A DNA stretch of 64,000 bases. Origin: Streptomyces spororaveus. Its GTDB lineage: Bacteria; Actinomycetota; Actinomycetes; Streptomycetales; Streptomycetaceae. The stretch's first letter is position 1; each line of letters begins with the position of its first letter. The notes beneath the pieces were generated by a model. That model did not search any database. It was not told the origin of the DNA and saw only the letters and a program-made list of their open reading frames with translations. Shown one piece after another: positions 33,931 to 43,181 of this stretch. The stretch lies in assembly GCF_016755875.1 (NCBI RefSeq), contig NZ_BNED01000005.1:2046001-2110000 (forward strand). Reading direction: 5' to 3'. The translations under genes were made by a program, and so were the position numbers.

Positions 33931-35343
33931 ATGACCAACGACAGCACAGTGGATGTGATCGTGATCGGCGGCGGCACGGGCGGCTACAGCACCGCCCTGC
34001 GCGCCTCGGCGCTGGGCCTGAGCGTCCTGCTCGCGGAACGCGACAAGGTCGGCGGAACCTGCCTGCACCGGGGCTGCATCCCCAGCAAGGCCATGCTGCA
34101 CGCGGCGGAACTCGTGGACGGCATAGCCGAGGCGCGCGAACGCTGGGGGGTCCGGGCGAGCGTGGAGTCGGTGGACTGGTCGGCCCTGACCGCCACCCGG
34201 GACGACATCGTCTCCCGCAACCACAAGGGTGTGGAAGGGCACTTGGAGCACGCCGGCGTACGGGTGGTCCGCAGCGGAGCCCGGTTGACGGGGCCGCGCA
34301 CGGTACGGACCGGGGACGGGCGGGAGTTCTCCGCCGCCCGGGGGATCGTGCTGGCCACCGGGTCCCGGCCGCGCACCCTGCCCGGCCTGGAGCCCGACGG
34401 CAGCACGGTGGTGACCAGTGACGACGCGCTGTTCGCCCCCGGTCTGCCGGCTTCGGTGCTGGTGCTGGGCGGCGGGGCCATCGGGGTGGAGTACGCGTCC
34501 TTCCACCGTTCCATGGGCGCCGCGGTGACCCTGGTCGAGGCGGCGGACCGGCTGGTGCCGCTGGAGGACGCGGACGTGTCCCGGCATCTGGCGCGCGGGC
34601 TGAAGAAGCGCGGGATCGACGTGCAGACCGGGGCCCGGCTGGAGGGGGCCGAGCGGCTCGCCTCCGGGGGTGTGCGGGCCACCGTGCGCACGGCCCGCGG
34701 GGAGCTGCGGGAGATCGGGGCGGAACGCCTGCTGGTGGCGGTCGGGCGGGTCCCCGTGACCGACGGCCTGGACCTCGCGGCGGCCGGACTGGCCACCGAC
34801 GAGCGGGGGTTCGTGGCCCCGGCCGACTGGTCCCGGCTGGAGACCGCCGTCCCGGGGATCCACGTGGTGGGCGACCTGCTGCCGCCGCCCTCGCTCGGGC
34901 TGGCGCACGCCTCCTTCGCGGAGGGCCTGCTGGTGGCGGAGACCCTGGCCGGGGTGGCGAGCGCGCCCGTGGACTACGCGGCGGTGCCGCGGGTGACGTA
35001 CTCGGCCCCGCAGACCGCGGCCGTCGGACTGACCGAGGCGCAGGCGCGCGAGGAGGCGTACGACGTGGTGGTGAACACCATGCCGCTGACGGCCGTGGCC
35101 AAGGGCATGGTGCACGGGCAGGGCGGCACGGTGAAGGTGGTCGCGGAGCGGGACGGGCGGGTGCTCGGTGTGCACCTGGTGGGGCCGCACGTCTCGGAGA
35201 TGATCGCGGAGAGCCAGCTGATCGTGGGCTGGGACGCCGAGCCGGGCGATGTGGCACGGCACGTCCACGCCCACCCGACGCTGTCGGAGGCGGTCGGGGA
35301 GGCCTTCCTCAGTCTGGCGGGCCGCGGGCTGCACCAGCAGTAG
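33931..35343 (+). CDS. dihydrolipoyl dehydrogenase family flavoprotein
   Basis: 470 residues of the pyridine nucleotide-disulfide oxidoreductase family. The FAD motif IGGGTGGYSTALRA is at the N-terminus. The redox disulfide Cys44/Cys49 is in GGTCLHRGCIPSK, the NAD motif is LGGGAIGVEYA, and the C-terminal dimer motif HVHAHPTLSEAVGEA carries the catalytic His and Glu. It would oxidise protein-bound dihydrolipoamide with NAD. No E1, E2 or lipoate gene is near, so it is a stand-alone or second lpd. ATG 33931 with GGAGG 9 bases upstream. Probably controlled by the divergent LysR protein. Confidence 0.9.
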   Translation: MTNDSTVDVIVIGGGTGGYSTALRASALGLSVLLAERDKVGGTCLHRGCIPSKAMLHAAELVDGIAEARERWGVRASVESVDWSALTATRDDIVSRNHKGVEGHLEHAGVRVVRSGARLTGPRTVRTGDGREFSAARGIVLATGSRPRTLPGLEPDGSTVVTSDDALFAPGLPASVLVLGGGAIGVEYASFHRSMGAAVTLVEAADRLVPLEDADVSRHLARGLKKRGIDVQTGARLEGAERLASGGVRATVRTARGELREIGAERLLVAVGRVPVTDGLDLAAAGLATDERGFVAPADWSRLETAVPGIHVVGDLLPPPSLGLAHASFAEGLLVAETLAGVASAPVDYAAVPRVTYSAPQTAAVGLTEAQAREEAYDVVVNTMPLTAVAKGMVHGQGGTVKVVAERDGRVLGVHLVGPHVSEMIAESQLIVGWDAEPGDVARHVHAHPTLSEAVGEAFLSLAGRGLHQQ

Positions 35344-35459
35344 CCCGGCCGCCGGAACGCCGTGGCAGCGGTCGCGGCCGCAGGCCTTGGCCAGGGGTTT
35401 TCTCGCGGATCGGGGGAACTGCGGAGCCCGCGGAGCAGTAGGCGGCGGGCCCCGCGGGC

Positions 35460-36767
35460 ATGGCATCCCTTGTGACTCTCCTCCGTGACATGTGCTACCC
35501 CACACCGCGGGAACTCGGGCTCGCCGGCCGCGCTCTGGCGGACGAACACCCCGGCGAGGTCCGCCTCCGCCAGGCCGGCGCGTCCCGGGCCGGGCAGCCG
35601 CTGTGGGTACTGTCCGTCGCCGCGACGGGCGGCACCCCGCGCGGGGCCGGCCGCAACGTCCTCGTCGTCGCCGGCGCGCACGCCAACGAGCCCGTCGGCG
35701 GCGCCACCGCCCTCTCCCTCGCCCGGCGCGTCCTCGACGACCCGGCGCCGCGGGCCGGCTGCGGCTGGCACTTCCTGCTCTGCGCCGACCCGGACGGCGC
35801 GAACCTGCACCGCACGCCCCGCCCGGACTCACTGCTGGACTACCACCGGAACTTCTTCCGGCCGCCCGGCCCCGAACAGCCCGAGTGGGCCCCGTCCTTA
35901 CTGCCTCCGGACCGGCTGCCGCCCGAGACCCTGGCCCTGACGGCGCTCATCGACGAGCTGCGGCCCGTGCTGCAGGTCTCGTTGCACGCCACCGATCTCG
36001 GCGGCACCTGGGTACAGCTCACCCGGGACATACCGGGCCTCGCCGAGCCGTTCGCCACATCGGCCGCCGAGCTGCGGATCCCGGTGGAGAACGGGGCCTC
36101 GGACGCGGCCGGCTGGCCCTCCCCCGGACCCGGGATCTTCGTGATCCCGCAGCCGGGCAGCGAGGCCGCCGGGGCCTTCCACCCGGAGGACACCCGGCTG
36201 AGCACCTGGTACCACGCCCACCGCTACGCCGGTACGACCGCCATCGTCGAAGTCCCCATGTGGGCCTCCGACCTGGTGGACGATCCGGCCCCGCACCCGG
36301 ACCCGCGCGGCGCCCTGCGGATGCTGGCCGAACGGCTCACCGCGGACGCCGCGCTGGTCGCCGCGGTGCGCGACGGCGGCGCCGTACGGCCGGGCCCGCC
36401 GCCGTACGGCGACCCGGCCGCGGCACCGCTGCTGCGCGCGGTGGACTGGACGCTCGCGCTGATCCCCCGGGTCGCCGCCGCGTGGACGGCCGGGGCTCCC
36501 GCGGAGGCCACGGCCGCGCACGTCGCCAGCATCGACGCCTTCGGACGGCGGCTGTCGCTGCGCGCCGCCGCGATGCTCCTGCGGGTGCTGCGCGCCCAGG
36601 GGCACCCGGCGGCGCCCGGCCTGGACCGGCTGGTCACCGGGTGGTGCGACGACTTCGCGGCCCGCTTCGGGGCCCGCTGGGTCCCGGTGGCCACCCAGGT
36701 GGAACACCAGTCCCGGACCGTCCTGGCCGCCTACGACCGCCTCGTCGCGGCGGGGCGGCCGGGCTGA
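35460..36767 (+). CDS. M14 family zinc carboxypeptidase-like protein with a TTA codon
   Basis: 435 residues. Zinc ligands His74 and Glu77 lie in AGAHANEP, the third ligand His176 in SLHATD, and the probable catalytic Glu264 in AIVEVPMW. Together they give the M14 (carboxypeptidase A) active site. The C-terminal region of about 130 residues is helical and unassigned. There is no signal peptide, so it is probably cytoplasmic. Codon 147 is TTA (35898-35900), one of only two clear TTA codons in the window, which would make translation depend on bldA tRNA. The start ATG lacks a clear Shine-Dalgarno. It is convergent with the 2OG oxygenase (6 bases apart). Confidence 0.8.
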   Translation: MASLVTLLRDMCYPTPRELGLAGRALADEHPGEVRLRQAGASRAGQPLWVLSVAATGGTPRGAGRNVLVVAGAHANEPVGGATALSLARRVLDDPAPRAGCGWHFLLCADPDGANLHRTPRPDSLLDYHRNFFRPPGPEQPEWAPSLLPPDRLPPETLALTALIDELRPVLQVSLHATDLGGTWVQLTRDIPGLAEPFATSAAELRIPVENGASDAAGWPSPGPGIFVIPQPGSEAAGAFHPEDTRLSTWYHAHRYAGTTAIVEVPMWASDLVDDPAPHPDPRGALRMLAERLTADAALVAAVRDGGAVRPGPPPYGDPAAAPLLRAVDWTLALIPRVAAAWTAGAPAEATAAHVASIDAFGRRLSLRAAAMLLRVLRAQGHPAAPGLDRLVTGWCDDFAARFGARWVPVATQVEHQSRTVLAAYDRLVAAGRPG

Positions 36768-36773
36768 GCGGGG

Positions 36774-37631
36774 TCAGGGGGTCCGGCGGATCACGGCCGG
36801 CCCCAGGCGGGTGTCGGGGCCGGGCGGCGGCAGGGCCACCGGCCTGGCTCCGTCGTGGTCCTCCTCGGCGTCGTGGAGGGGGCGGCTGCCTTCGGCCGCG
36901 TCCGCCAGCCACTGCCAGACGTACGGCCGGCGCGCGTCCGGGCCCGGGGCCGGCTCCGCGCCGGAGATCCACGTCGTGAGGGTGAACCGGTGGTCCGGGA
37001 ACCGACCGCTCGGACACGTGGACGGCACGACCTCGTGGAAGGCGCCGGACGGGAAGAAGGCGATGGTGTCGTGCTCGGGCTCGATCTCGCGGTAGGACTC
37101 CCCCGGCCGCGCCCTGCCGTCGACCACCGCGGTGTCGTACAGGCGGAGTTGGCCACCGCCGAAGCCGCGGGGGCGGCGGTGCAGGTAGTACACCGCGGAC
37201 AGGGCCGTGCTCACGTCCCGGACACGTGAGGCGTCCGTGTGGACGCCGAAGTGGCCGCCTTCCCCGTGCGCCGTCAGGACGGTCAACGACTGCGCGAGTG
37301 GGGCCCGGTGGCCGAGGACCTCCTGGACGAGCGGCAGGCAGTCGGCCAGGTGTGCGCTGAACACCCGGCTGGTCACGGGAAGGACCAGCGAGTCCCGCCC
37401 CTTGCGGGACACCTGTCCGGTCAGGGGGTCGAGGACGGTCCCCGCCGTGAAGTCGTCCTCCCGCGATATCGCGTACTCCAGCAGGGCGGCGGCGCGCTCC
37501 GCCCCCAGGAAGTTCTCGAAACGGCAGACCGGTGCCGGTACCGCGAGCGCGGGGGACCACTGGTCGGAGGGCGGCAGTACGCGGGGGCTGATTTCCATCG
37601 GCGTGGCCGGTTCCATCGTGTATCCGCTCAT
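36774..37631 (-). CDS. 2-oxoglutarate/Fe(II)-dependent oxygenase (prolyl 4-hydroxylase-like)
   Basis: 285 residues. The iron ligands fit H-x-D...H: HFGVHTDAS and, about 70 residues later, GAFHEVVPS. The 2OG-binding Arg is in DHRFTLTTWISG. GGGQLRLYDT is the typical core strand of the family. Such enzymes hydroxylate or otherwise oxidise peptides or small molecules. The substrate is unknown and no biosynthetic partner is evident nearby. ATG 37631. Confidence 0.82.
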   Translation of the reverse strand: MSGYTMEPATPMEISPRVLPPSDQWSPALAVPAPVCRFENFLGAERAAALLEYAISREDDFTAGTVLDPLTGQVSRKGRDSLVLPVTSRVFSAHLADCLPLVQEVLGHRAPLAQSLTVLTAHGEGGHFGVHTDASRVRDVSTALSAVYYLHRRPRGFGGGQLRLYDTAVVDGRARPGESYREIEPEHDTIAFFPSGAFHEVVPSTCPSGRFPDHRFTLTTWISGAEPAPGPDARRPYVWQWLADAAEGSRPLHDAEEDHDGARPVALPPPGPDTRLGPAVIRRTP

Positions 37632-37745
37632 AGCCCGGAACCGTACGACGGCGGCCGCCCGCGCCGAAGGAGCACGAAGGGGCGCACAGGAGTGCGCCCC
37701 GCACGCCCGCGCCGACCGTGCGAGGGGCCACGGCCGGCGACACGG

Positions 37746-38258
37746 TCAGCGGGAAACGGAACCGGGTCCGGGGGGTGTACCGCCCTCGGGCCGAACCGGC
37801 TCCACCGCGAGGGCGTAGCGGCGCTTGGGTCGTCCGGCGGCTCCGAGCCGGTCGTAGAAGCGGATCGCGCCCTCGTTCCAGTCCGGGGTCTGCCACTGGA
37901 CCTCGCCGAGGCCACGCTCACGCGCCAGTTCCCGCACGCCGTCCATCAGCGCGGCGCCGAGGCCGTGGCCGCGGGCCTCCTCCGCCAGGTAGAGGCCGTC
38001 CATGTGCAGGTAGTGCCGGGCGTCCCAGAAGGAGAACTCGGCCGAGCAGGCGGCGTATCCGACGACCGTGCCGTCCGGGGCGCAGGCGAGCAGCACCCAC
38101 AGGCGGGCGTCCTCGGCGAACAGCCGCGGGCCGAGCCGCTCGGCGAGGTCCGGCGGGCGCGGCGCGGATTTCTCGTACGCCACGTGCTCGTGGACGAGTT
38201 CGACCAGCCGGGGCAGGTCCCCGACGCGTGCGCGGCGGATGACGGAGGTGTGTTCCAT
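37746..38258 (-). CDS. GNAT family N-acetyltransferase
   Basis: 170 residues. The core is visible: VVGYAACSAEFSFWDARHYLHMDGLYLAEEARGHGLGAALMDGV (39-residue core region about 65-110), where ARGHGLG is the acetyl-CoA pyrophosphate loop, and WNEGAIRFYDRLGA near the end. It resembles diamine/spermidine acetyltransferase-like members, but the substrate cannot be set. ATG 38258 was preferred because aggatg lies 8 bases upstream. The C-terminal tail is Pro/Gly-rich. Confidence 0.85.
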   Translation of the reverse strand: MEHTSVIRRARVGDLPRLVELVHEHVAYEKSAPRPPDLAERLGPRLFAEDARLWVLLACAPDGTVVGYAACSAEFSFWDARHYLHMDGLYLAEEARGHGLGAALMDGVRELARERGLGEVQWQTPDWNEGAIRFYDRLGAAGRPKRRYALAVEPVRPEGGTPPGPGSVSR

Positions 38259-38307
38259 GCCCGCCATCCTGCGTGCCCGCCCCCGGCGGCGGACCGGCGG
38301 GGCGCCC

Positions 38308-38871
38308 TCAGCTCGACGAGAGCCGGAAGGTCATGTTCCCGAAGCTGACCTGGTCTCCGTCACGGACCACCGCGGAGCCGGTCACCCGGTGTCCGTTGAC
38401 CGTGGTCCCGTTGGTGGAGCCGAGGTCCTTGAGGACCCACACCCCGTCGCGCAGGCTGAGCTCCGCGTGCGCCCGGGAGACCGTCTCGTGGCTGAGCCGC
38501 AGCCCGTTGCCGGGATCGCGGCCGATCCGGAGGACCGCCGCGCTCGGGTACGGCAGCAGCAGCTTGGGCAGCCGCTCGGCGGCCCAGGCACGCCGGACCC
38601 CGACGGACACGGCCGAGACCCGGCCGACCCAGCCGAACAGCCGACGGGTCCAAGGGCTTTCGGCCGCCTCCCGGGACTGGAGGTCTGCCGTGAGCACGGC
38701 GAGGTCCTCGGAGCGGCGGGCGACCAGGGCGAGTTCCATACGGCGCAGGAAGGTGTCGTGGGACAGCTTCCCGAGGGCCGCGCCCTCCCTGAGCTGGCCC
38801 AGCGCCCGGTCGCGCTCGGCGTCGGACAGCCGCGGCGCGGGGAAGGCGGGAATCTCGAAACTGGACGTCAC
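38308..38871 (-). CDS. DUF1707 and FHA domain protein
   Basis: 187 residues. The N-terminal DUF1707 motif is LSDAERDRALGQLREGAALG followed by LSHDTFLRRMELAL. A C-terminal forkhead-associated domain runs from about 100-187 with RIGRDPGNGL, SRAHAEL and DLGSTNGTTVNG, which bind phosphothreonine peptides. It should be a reader of Ser/Thr kinase signalling; no kinase gene is in the window. The GTG at 38871 is the best match to the family start. It is divergent from treZ (110 bases). Confidence 0.85.
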   Translation of the reverse strand: MTSSFEIPAFPAPRLSDAERDRALGQLREGAALGKLSHDTFLRRMELALVARRSEDLAVLTADLQSREAAESPWTRRLFGWVGRVSAVSVGVRRAWAAERLPKLLLPYPSAAVLRIGRDPGNGLRLSHETVSRAHAELSLRDGVWVLKDLGSTNGTTVNGHRVTGSAVVRDGDQVSFGNMTFRLSSS

Positions 38872-38981
38872 AGGGTGATTGTCGGCCCGTCGGGGCCGGA
38901 GTGTCCAGAACTCCCCCGCCACGCCCGGAATGATGGGCACGATACGCATGCAGGGCACCGCCGACGACGAGGGGACCGTCC

Positions 38982-40727
38982 GTGCAGTTCGAGGTGTGGG
39001 CACCACTGACAGGTCACGTCGCCATGCTGCTCGACGGGGCGACGTACGACATGGCACGCGACCCGGACCGGGACGGCTGGTGGACCGCCGAGGCCCCGGC
39101 CGCCGACGGGAGCCGCTACGGATTCCTGCTCGACGGCGACGGCCCGCGGCCGGACCCGCGCGGGCGGCGGCTGCCCGACGGGCCCGACGGCCTGTCGGCG
39201 GTGGTCGACCTGGAGGCGCTCTCCGCCCGGCCGGCGGCCGCGCCGCACACCCGGCTCCAGGACGCGGTCCTGTACGAGCTGCACATCGGCACCTTCACCC
39301 CCGAGGGCACCTTCGACGCGGCCGCCGCCCGGCTCGGGCACCTCACCGCGCTCGGCGTCACGCACGTGGAGCTGATGCCGGTCTGCCCGTTCTCCGGCCG
39401 GCACGGCTGGGGGTACGACGGGGTCGCGCCCTGGGCGGTGCACGAACCGTACGGCGGCCCGGCCGGCCTGGCCCGTTTCACGGCCGCCGCGCACGAGGCG
39501 GGGCTGGGCGTGGTGCTGGACGTGGTCCACAACCACCTGGGCCCGTCCGGCAACCACCTGCCCGCCTTCGGCCCGTACTTCACCGACACCCACCACACCC
39601 CGTGGGGCTCCGCGGTGAACCTGGACGCGGCCGGCTCCGACGAGGTGCGCGCCTACCTGCTCGGCAGCGCGCTGGCCTGGCTGCGCGACTACGGGATCGA
39701 CGGGCTGCGGCTCGACGCCGTGCACGCGCTCGCCGACGACCGGGCGCTGACCTTCCTGGAGGAACTGTCCGCGGCCGTCGACGAACTGGCCGCGGACACC
39801 GGCCGCCCGCTGTTCCTGATCGCCGAGTCCGACCGCTGCGACCCGCGCACCACCGCCCCCCGCGCCACCGGGGGCCTGGGCCTGCACGCCCAGTGGAACG
39901 ACGACTTCCACCACGCCCTGCACTGCGCGCTCACGGGCGAATCCCAGGCGTACTACGCCGACTTCGCCGCGGCTCCGCTCGCCGCCCTCGCCAAGACCAT
40001 GACCCGGGTCTTCTTCCACGACGGGACCTGGTCCGCCTTCCGCGGCCGTACCCACGGCCGTCCGGTGGACCACCGCCGGACCCCGGCCCACCGTTTCCTC
40101 GGCTACACCCAGACCCACGACCAGATCGGCAACCGGGCCCTCGGCGACCGGCTCTCCGCCTCGCTCTCCCCCGGGCTGCTGGCGTGCGCCGCGGCCGTGG
40201 CCCTGACCGGGCCGTTCGTGCCGATGCTGTTCATGGGCGAGGAGTGGGGGGCCAGGACGCCCTGGCAGTACTTCACCGACCATCCGGACCCGGGCCTGGC
40301 CGAGGCGGTACGGTCCGGCCGCCGCCGGGAGTTCGCGGCGCACGGCTGGAAGGCCGAGGAGATCCCGGACCCGCAGGACCCGGCCACCCGGGACCGCTCC
40401 TGCCTGGACTGGGCGGAGCCCGAACAAGGCGGCCACGCCCGCCTGCTGGACTGGTACCGCACCCTGATCGCGCTGCGGCGCACCCATCACGACCTGCGCG
40501 ACCCGGACCTGGCGTCGGTCCGGGTCGCCCATGACGAGGAGCGTCGCTGGCTCACCTTCCGGCGGGGCGACGTCCGGGTCGCCGTGAACCTCTCCCCGGA
40601 CCCGGTGACGATCGCGCTGGGCCGCAACGGGGTACGGGTGCTGGCCGCCTGGGAGCCGGTCGAGCACCCGGGTCCGGACGGGCGGATCCACGTACCGGGT
40701 CACACGGCGGTCGTCCTGGCGCCGTGA
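38982..40727 (+). CDS. treZ: malto-oligosyltrehalose trehalohydrolase
   Basis: 581 residues, GH13. It releases trehalose from maltooligosyl-trehalose made by TreY. An N-terminal CBM48-like domain (FEVWAPLTGHVAMLLDG) precedes the barrel: DVVHNHLGPSGNH, GLRLDAVHALADD (nucleophile Asp), LFLIAESDRCDP (Glu) and TQTHDQIGNRALGDR (Asp). GTG 38982 follows gagggg. The three genes of the TreX-Y-Z route are all here, but separated by unrelated genes. The 3' end is 3 bases from the convergent M24 peptidase. Confidence 0.94.
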   Translation: MQFEVWAPLTGHVAMLLDGATYDMARDPDRDGWWTAEAPAADGSRYGFLLDGDGPRPDPRGRRLPDGPDGLSAVVDLEALSARPAAAPHTRLQDAVLYELHIGTFTPEGTFDAAAARLGHLTALGVTHVELMPVCPFSGRHGWGYDGVAPWAVHEPYGGPAGLARFTAAAHEAGLGVVLDVVHNHLGPSGNHLPAFGPYFTDTHHTPWGSAVNLDAAGSDEVRAYLLGSALAWLRDYGIDGLRLDAVHALADDRALTFLEELSAAVDELAADTGRPLFLIAESDRCDPRTTAPRATGGLGLHAQWNDDFHHALHCALTGESQAYYADFAAAPLAALAKTMTRVFFHDGTWSAFRGRTHGRPVDHRRTPAHRFLGYTQTHDQIGNRALGDRLSASLSPGLLACAAAVALTGPFVPMLFMGEEWGARTPWQYFTDHPDPGLAEAVRSGRRREFAAHGWKAEEIPDPQDPATRDRSCLDWAEPEQGGHARLLDWYRTLIALRRTHHDLRDPDLASVRVAHDEERRWLTFRRGDVRVAVNLSPDPVTIALGRNGVRVLAAWEPVEHPGPDGRIHVPGHTAVVLAP

Positions 40728-40730
40728 CGC

Positions 40731-41855
40731 TCACTCCACGACGGCCAGTTCCCGCGGGGCGTTGTTCAGGCGGCGCCCGCCGTCCTCGGTGACGGTCACG
40801 ATGTCCTCGATGCGGACGCCGAACCGGCCCGGCAGGTAGATGCCCGGCTCCACGGAGAAGCACATGCCGGGAACCAGCGGCTGCTCCTCGCCCTCGACCA
40901 TGTACGGGGGCTCGTGGGTGGTGACGCCGATGCCGTGGCCGGTGCGGTGGATGAAGCGGTCCCCGTAGCCGAACTCGGTGATCACGGCGCGGGCGGCCCG
41001 GTCGATGTCCTGGCAGGAGACCCCCGGCCGGACCGCGGCCACGCCGGCCTGCTGGGCCTCGCGGACGATGTCGTGGACCCGCTGCTCCTCGGCGGTGGGC
41101 TCGCCGACGTGGACGGTACGGGAGATGTCGGAGCCGTAGCCGTACCGCAGGCCGCCGAAGTCGAGGACCACCATGTCGCCGCGGCGGATCACGCGGTCGC
41201 CGGCCTCGTGGTGCGGGTTGGCACCGTTGGGGCCGGAGCCGACGACGGTGAAGTCGACCTGGGAGTGGCCGTGCGCGCGCAGCAGGCCGGCCAGGTCCTC
41301 GGCCACGTCGGTCTCCCGGCGGTCGGCGAAGGGGAGGTGGATGATCTGTGCGTAGGCGGCGTCGGCGGCGGCCCCCGCCGCGGCGAGGCGCTCCAGCTCC
41401 CGCTCGTCCTTGACCGCGCGGAGCATGGGCAGGCAGTCGGTGAGCGGCGCGTAGGAGCTGTTCGGCAGTTCCCGCTGCAGGCCGAGGAGGTGCAGGGCCC
41501 AGGTGTTGTCGCTCACCCCGAAGCGCCCGCGGAAGTCGAGCAGCGGGGCGGTGACGGCGTACGGGTTCTTCCCGTCGGCCCAGTCCCGCAGGGTCAGCGC
41601 GGTGGCGCCCGGGGCCTGCTCCGCGTCGGGTGCCTCCAGCGCGGGCACGATGAGCACCGGGTCCTGCCCGGCGGCCAGCACGAGGAGGGTCAGCCGCTCG
41701 GTCTCGGCGGTGGGCCGGTATCCCGTGAGGTGCGTGAGGTCGGGGCCGGGGGCGATCAGAAGGCCGGCGAGTCCCGCGTCGGCGGCGGTCTGGGCGGCTG
41801 CGGCCATCCGGGCGGCGTAGTCATCGGCCGTGAAGGGTGCGGGTTCACGTGTCAT
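40731..41855 (-). CDS. M24 family aminopeptidase (Xaa-Pro peptidase-like)
   Basis: 374 residues with a creatinase-like N-terminal domain (1-150) and a pita-bread M24 domain. Metal ligands: Asp in MVVLDFGG, Asp in GSDISRTVHVG, His in HRTGHGIGVTTHEPP, Glu in FSVEPGIYLP and Glu in VRIEDIVTV. The set is complete. It should cleave N-terminal residues before proline, or a dipeptide Xaa-Pro. No signal peptide. ATG 41855 matches the family start. Confidence 0.9.
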   Translation of the reverse strand: MTREPAPFTADDYAARMAAAAQTAADAGLAGLLIAPGPDLTHLTGYRPTAETERLTLLVLAAGQDPVLIVPALEAPDAEQAPGATALTLRDWADGKNPYAVTAPLLDFRGRFGVSDNTWALHLLGLQRELPNSSYAPLTDCLPMLRAVKDERELERLAAAGAAADAAYAQIIHLPFADRRETDVAEDLAGLLRAHGHSQVDFTVVGSGPNGANPHHEAGDRVIRRGDMVVLDFGGLRYGYGSDISRTVHVGEPTAEEQRVHDIVREAQQAGVAAVRPGVSCQDIDRAARAVITEFGYGDRFIHRTGHGIGVTTHEPPYMVEGEEQPLVPGMCFSVEPGIYLPGRFGVRIEDIVTVTEDGGRRLNNAPRELAVVE

Positions 41856-42090
41856 ACGGGTGATCCTGCCGTGAGCCGCGCGGCGAGGGCGGCGGCCACG
41901 CCGGTCGCCTCCCGGCGGGGGAAGCCCCGTACCGTACGGCGGCCCGCCTCCCGGCGGGCCCGGGCCTGCGGCGACGGCGCGGCACGCACCCCGTCGTCCG
42001 GGCCGGAGGCCGATATCGCGTCGCAGGACCACCCCTCTGATCGGCTATGCTGTGCTTGCACATCGAACGGGCGGTTCCACCGCCCTTCGT

Positions 42091-42164
42091 GGTGGGTGTA
42101 GCTCAGTTGGTAGAGCACCTGGTTGTGGTCCAGGTGGCCGCGGGTTCAAGTCCCGTCACTCACC
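42091..42164 (+). tRNA. tRNA-His (GTG)
   Basis: A full cloverleaf can be drawn. The 7-base acceptor stem is gtgggtg (42092-42098) with cactcac (42157-42163), one G-U pair. The extra G-1 (42091) faces C73 (42164), the identity element of histidine tRNA. The anticodon arm is cctgg-ttgtggt-ccagg with anticodon GTG at 42125-42127, and the T-arm loop is ttcaagt. CCA is not encoded. A possible -10 (tatgct, 42046-42051) lies about 40 bases upstream; no good -35 is seen. Confidence 0.96.
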
Positions 42165-42170
42165 CTTTCG

Positions 42171-42214
42171 ATCCCGTGGGGCACGAGGTTTCCTCGTGCC
42201 CCACGGGATTTTTC
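42171..42214 (+). terminator. intrinsic terminator after tRNA-His
   Basis: A perfect 18-base-pair stem (42171-42188 with 42192-42209) with a TTT loop, followed by a T-tract. It is the strongest terminator in the window. Because the alpha/beta hydrolase gene ends 28 bases further on the other strand, it probably serves both directions. Confidence 0.93.
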
Positions 42215-42241
42215 GTGTGCCCGGCCGGTCCGGCCGGGTCG

Positions 42242-42997
42242 CTAGATCCGGAGGAAGGCCTCCACCTCCGTGACGAAGGCCACCGGGGTCTCGTGCGGCG
42301 GGTAGTGGCCGGAGCCCGGGACCGTCACGATCCGGCAGTCCGGGTACGAGGCCTGCCAGGTGTCGCGCATCACATCCGGGGTGATCGCGAGGTCGTACTC
42401 CCCGACGAGGACGAGCACCGGGACGGTGTTGCCCTTCACGGCGGCGGACAGGTCCAGCGGCTGCCAGCTCGCGAGGTAGCCGGCGAAGGCCTCGGGACGC
42501 GAGACGGCGAGGGAGTGGGCGACCATCCGGTCGAGCCAGTGGCGGCTCGCACGGTTGCCGGTGACCAGGTCGAGGATGACGTGGCGCTTGCCGGGGTCGG
42601 TGGCGGCGCCGTGGAAGAGGGCGTGGGTCGCGTCGTCCATCGCGTAGGGCGCGGCCGGAACCGGGGCGAGCCCGATCAGCTTCTCCACCCGCTCGGGGGC
42701 CCGGACGAGGACCTGCTGGGCCGCCTTGCCGCCCATGGAGTGGCCGAGGAGGGAGAAGGTGTCCCAGCCGAGCTGGTCGGCGAGTTCGAGGACGTCGTCG
42801 GCGATCTCGGCCAGGGTGTGGCGGCCGGGGACGTCGCGGCGGTCGCCGTAGCCGCGGTAGTCGAGGAAGACGTAGCTGAAGCCCTCGGGGTCCAGGTGGT
42901 CCAGTACGGAGCCCCAGTTCGCGGAGGTGCCGAACCAGTCGTGCAGCACGATGACGCGGACGGGTCCGGTGCCGATCCTGCGGTGGGCGATGGCCAT
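42242..42997 (-). CDS. alpha/beta hydrolase
   Basis: 251 residues of the alpha/beta hydrolase fold. The oxyanion region is LHDWFGTSANWG, the nucleophile elbow LLGHSMGGKAAQ (Ser), the acid Asp probably in LVGEYDLAIT, and the His in GSGHYPPHETP. It is a soluble esterase, lipase or similar of unknown substrate. The serine nucleophile argues against an OleB-type (Asp nucleophile) enzyme, even though an ole-like operon lies 3 kb away. ATG 42997. Confidence 0.85.
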   Translation of the reverse strand: MAIAHRRIGTGPVRVIVLHDWFGTSANWGSVLDHLDPEGFSYVFLDYRGYGDRRDVPGRHTLAEIADDVLELADQLGWDTFSLLGHSMGGKAAQQVLVRAPERVEKLIGLAPVPAAPYAMDDATHALFHGAATDPGKRHVILDLVTGNRASRHWLDRMVAHSLAVSRPEAFAGYLASWQPLDLSAAVKGNTVPVLVLVGEYDLAITPDVMRDTWQASYPDCRIVTVPGSGHYPPHETPVAFVTEVEAFLRI

Positions 42998-43181
42998 GTG
43001 TTCTCCCTCGGTGACGTGGCGAAGAAACCGACGCCGGAGGTCTGCCCACCGGATCCGCCATCACACCGTGAACCCGACCCCGCGCCCGCACGGGGTCTCC
43101 TGCTGCGGCGCGCCCGCAGCCACCGTCCCTGGGACCTCCCGGTCCTGGGACGGCGGCTGCTGCGCGCACCGGAGGACCGGA

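Noticed and set aside
42242..42997. Alpha/beta hydrolase as the missing OleB
   Set aside because: The nucleophile is Ser (GHSMGG), whereas OleB has an Asp of the haloalkane dehalogenase type. It is on the other strand, separated by the phospholipase gene.
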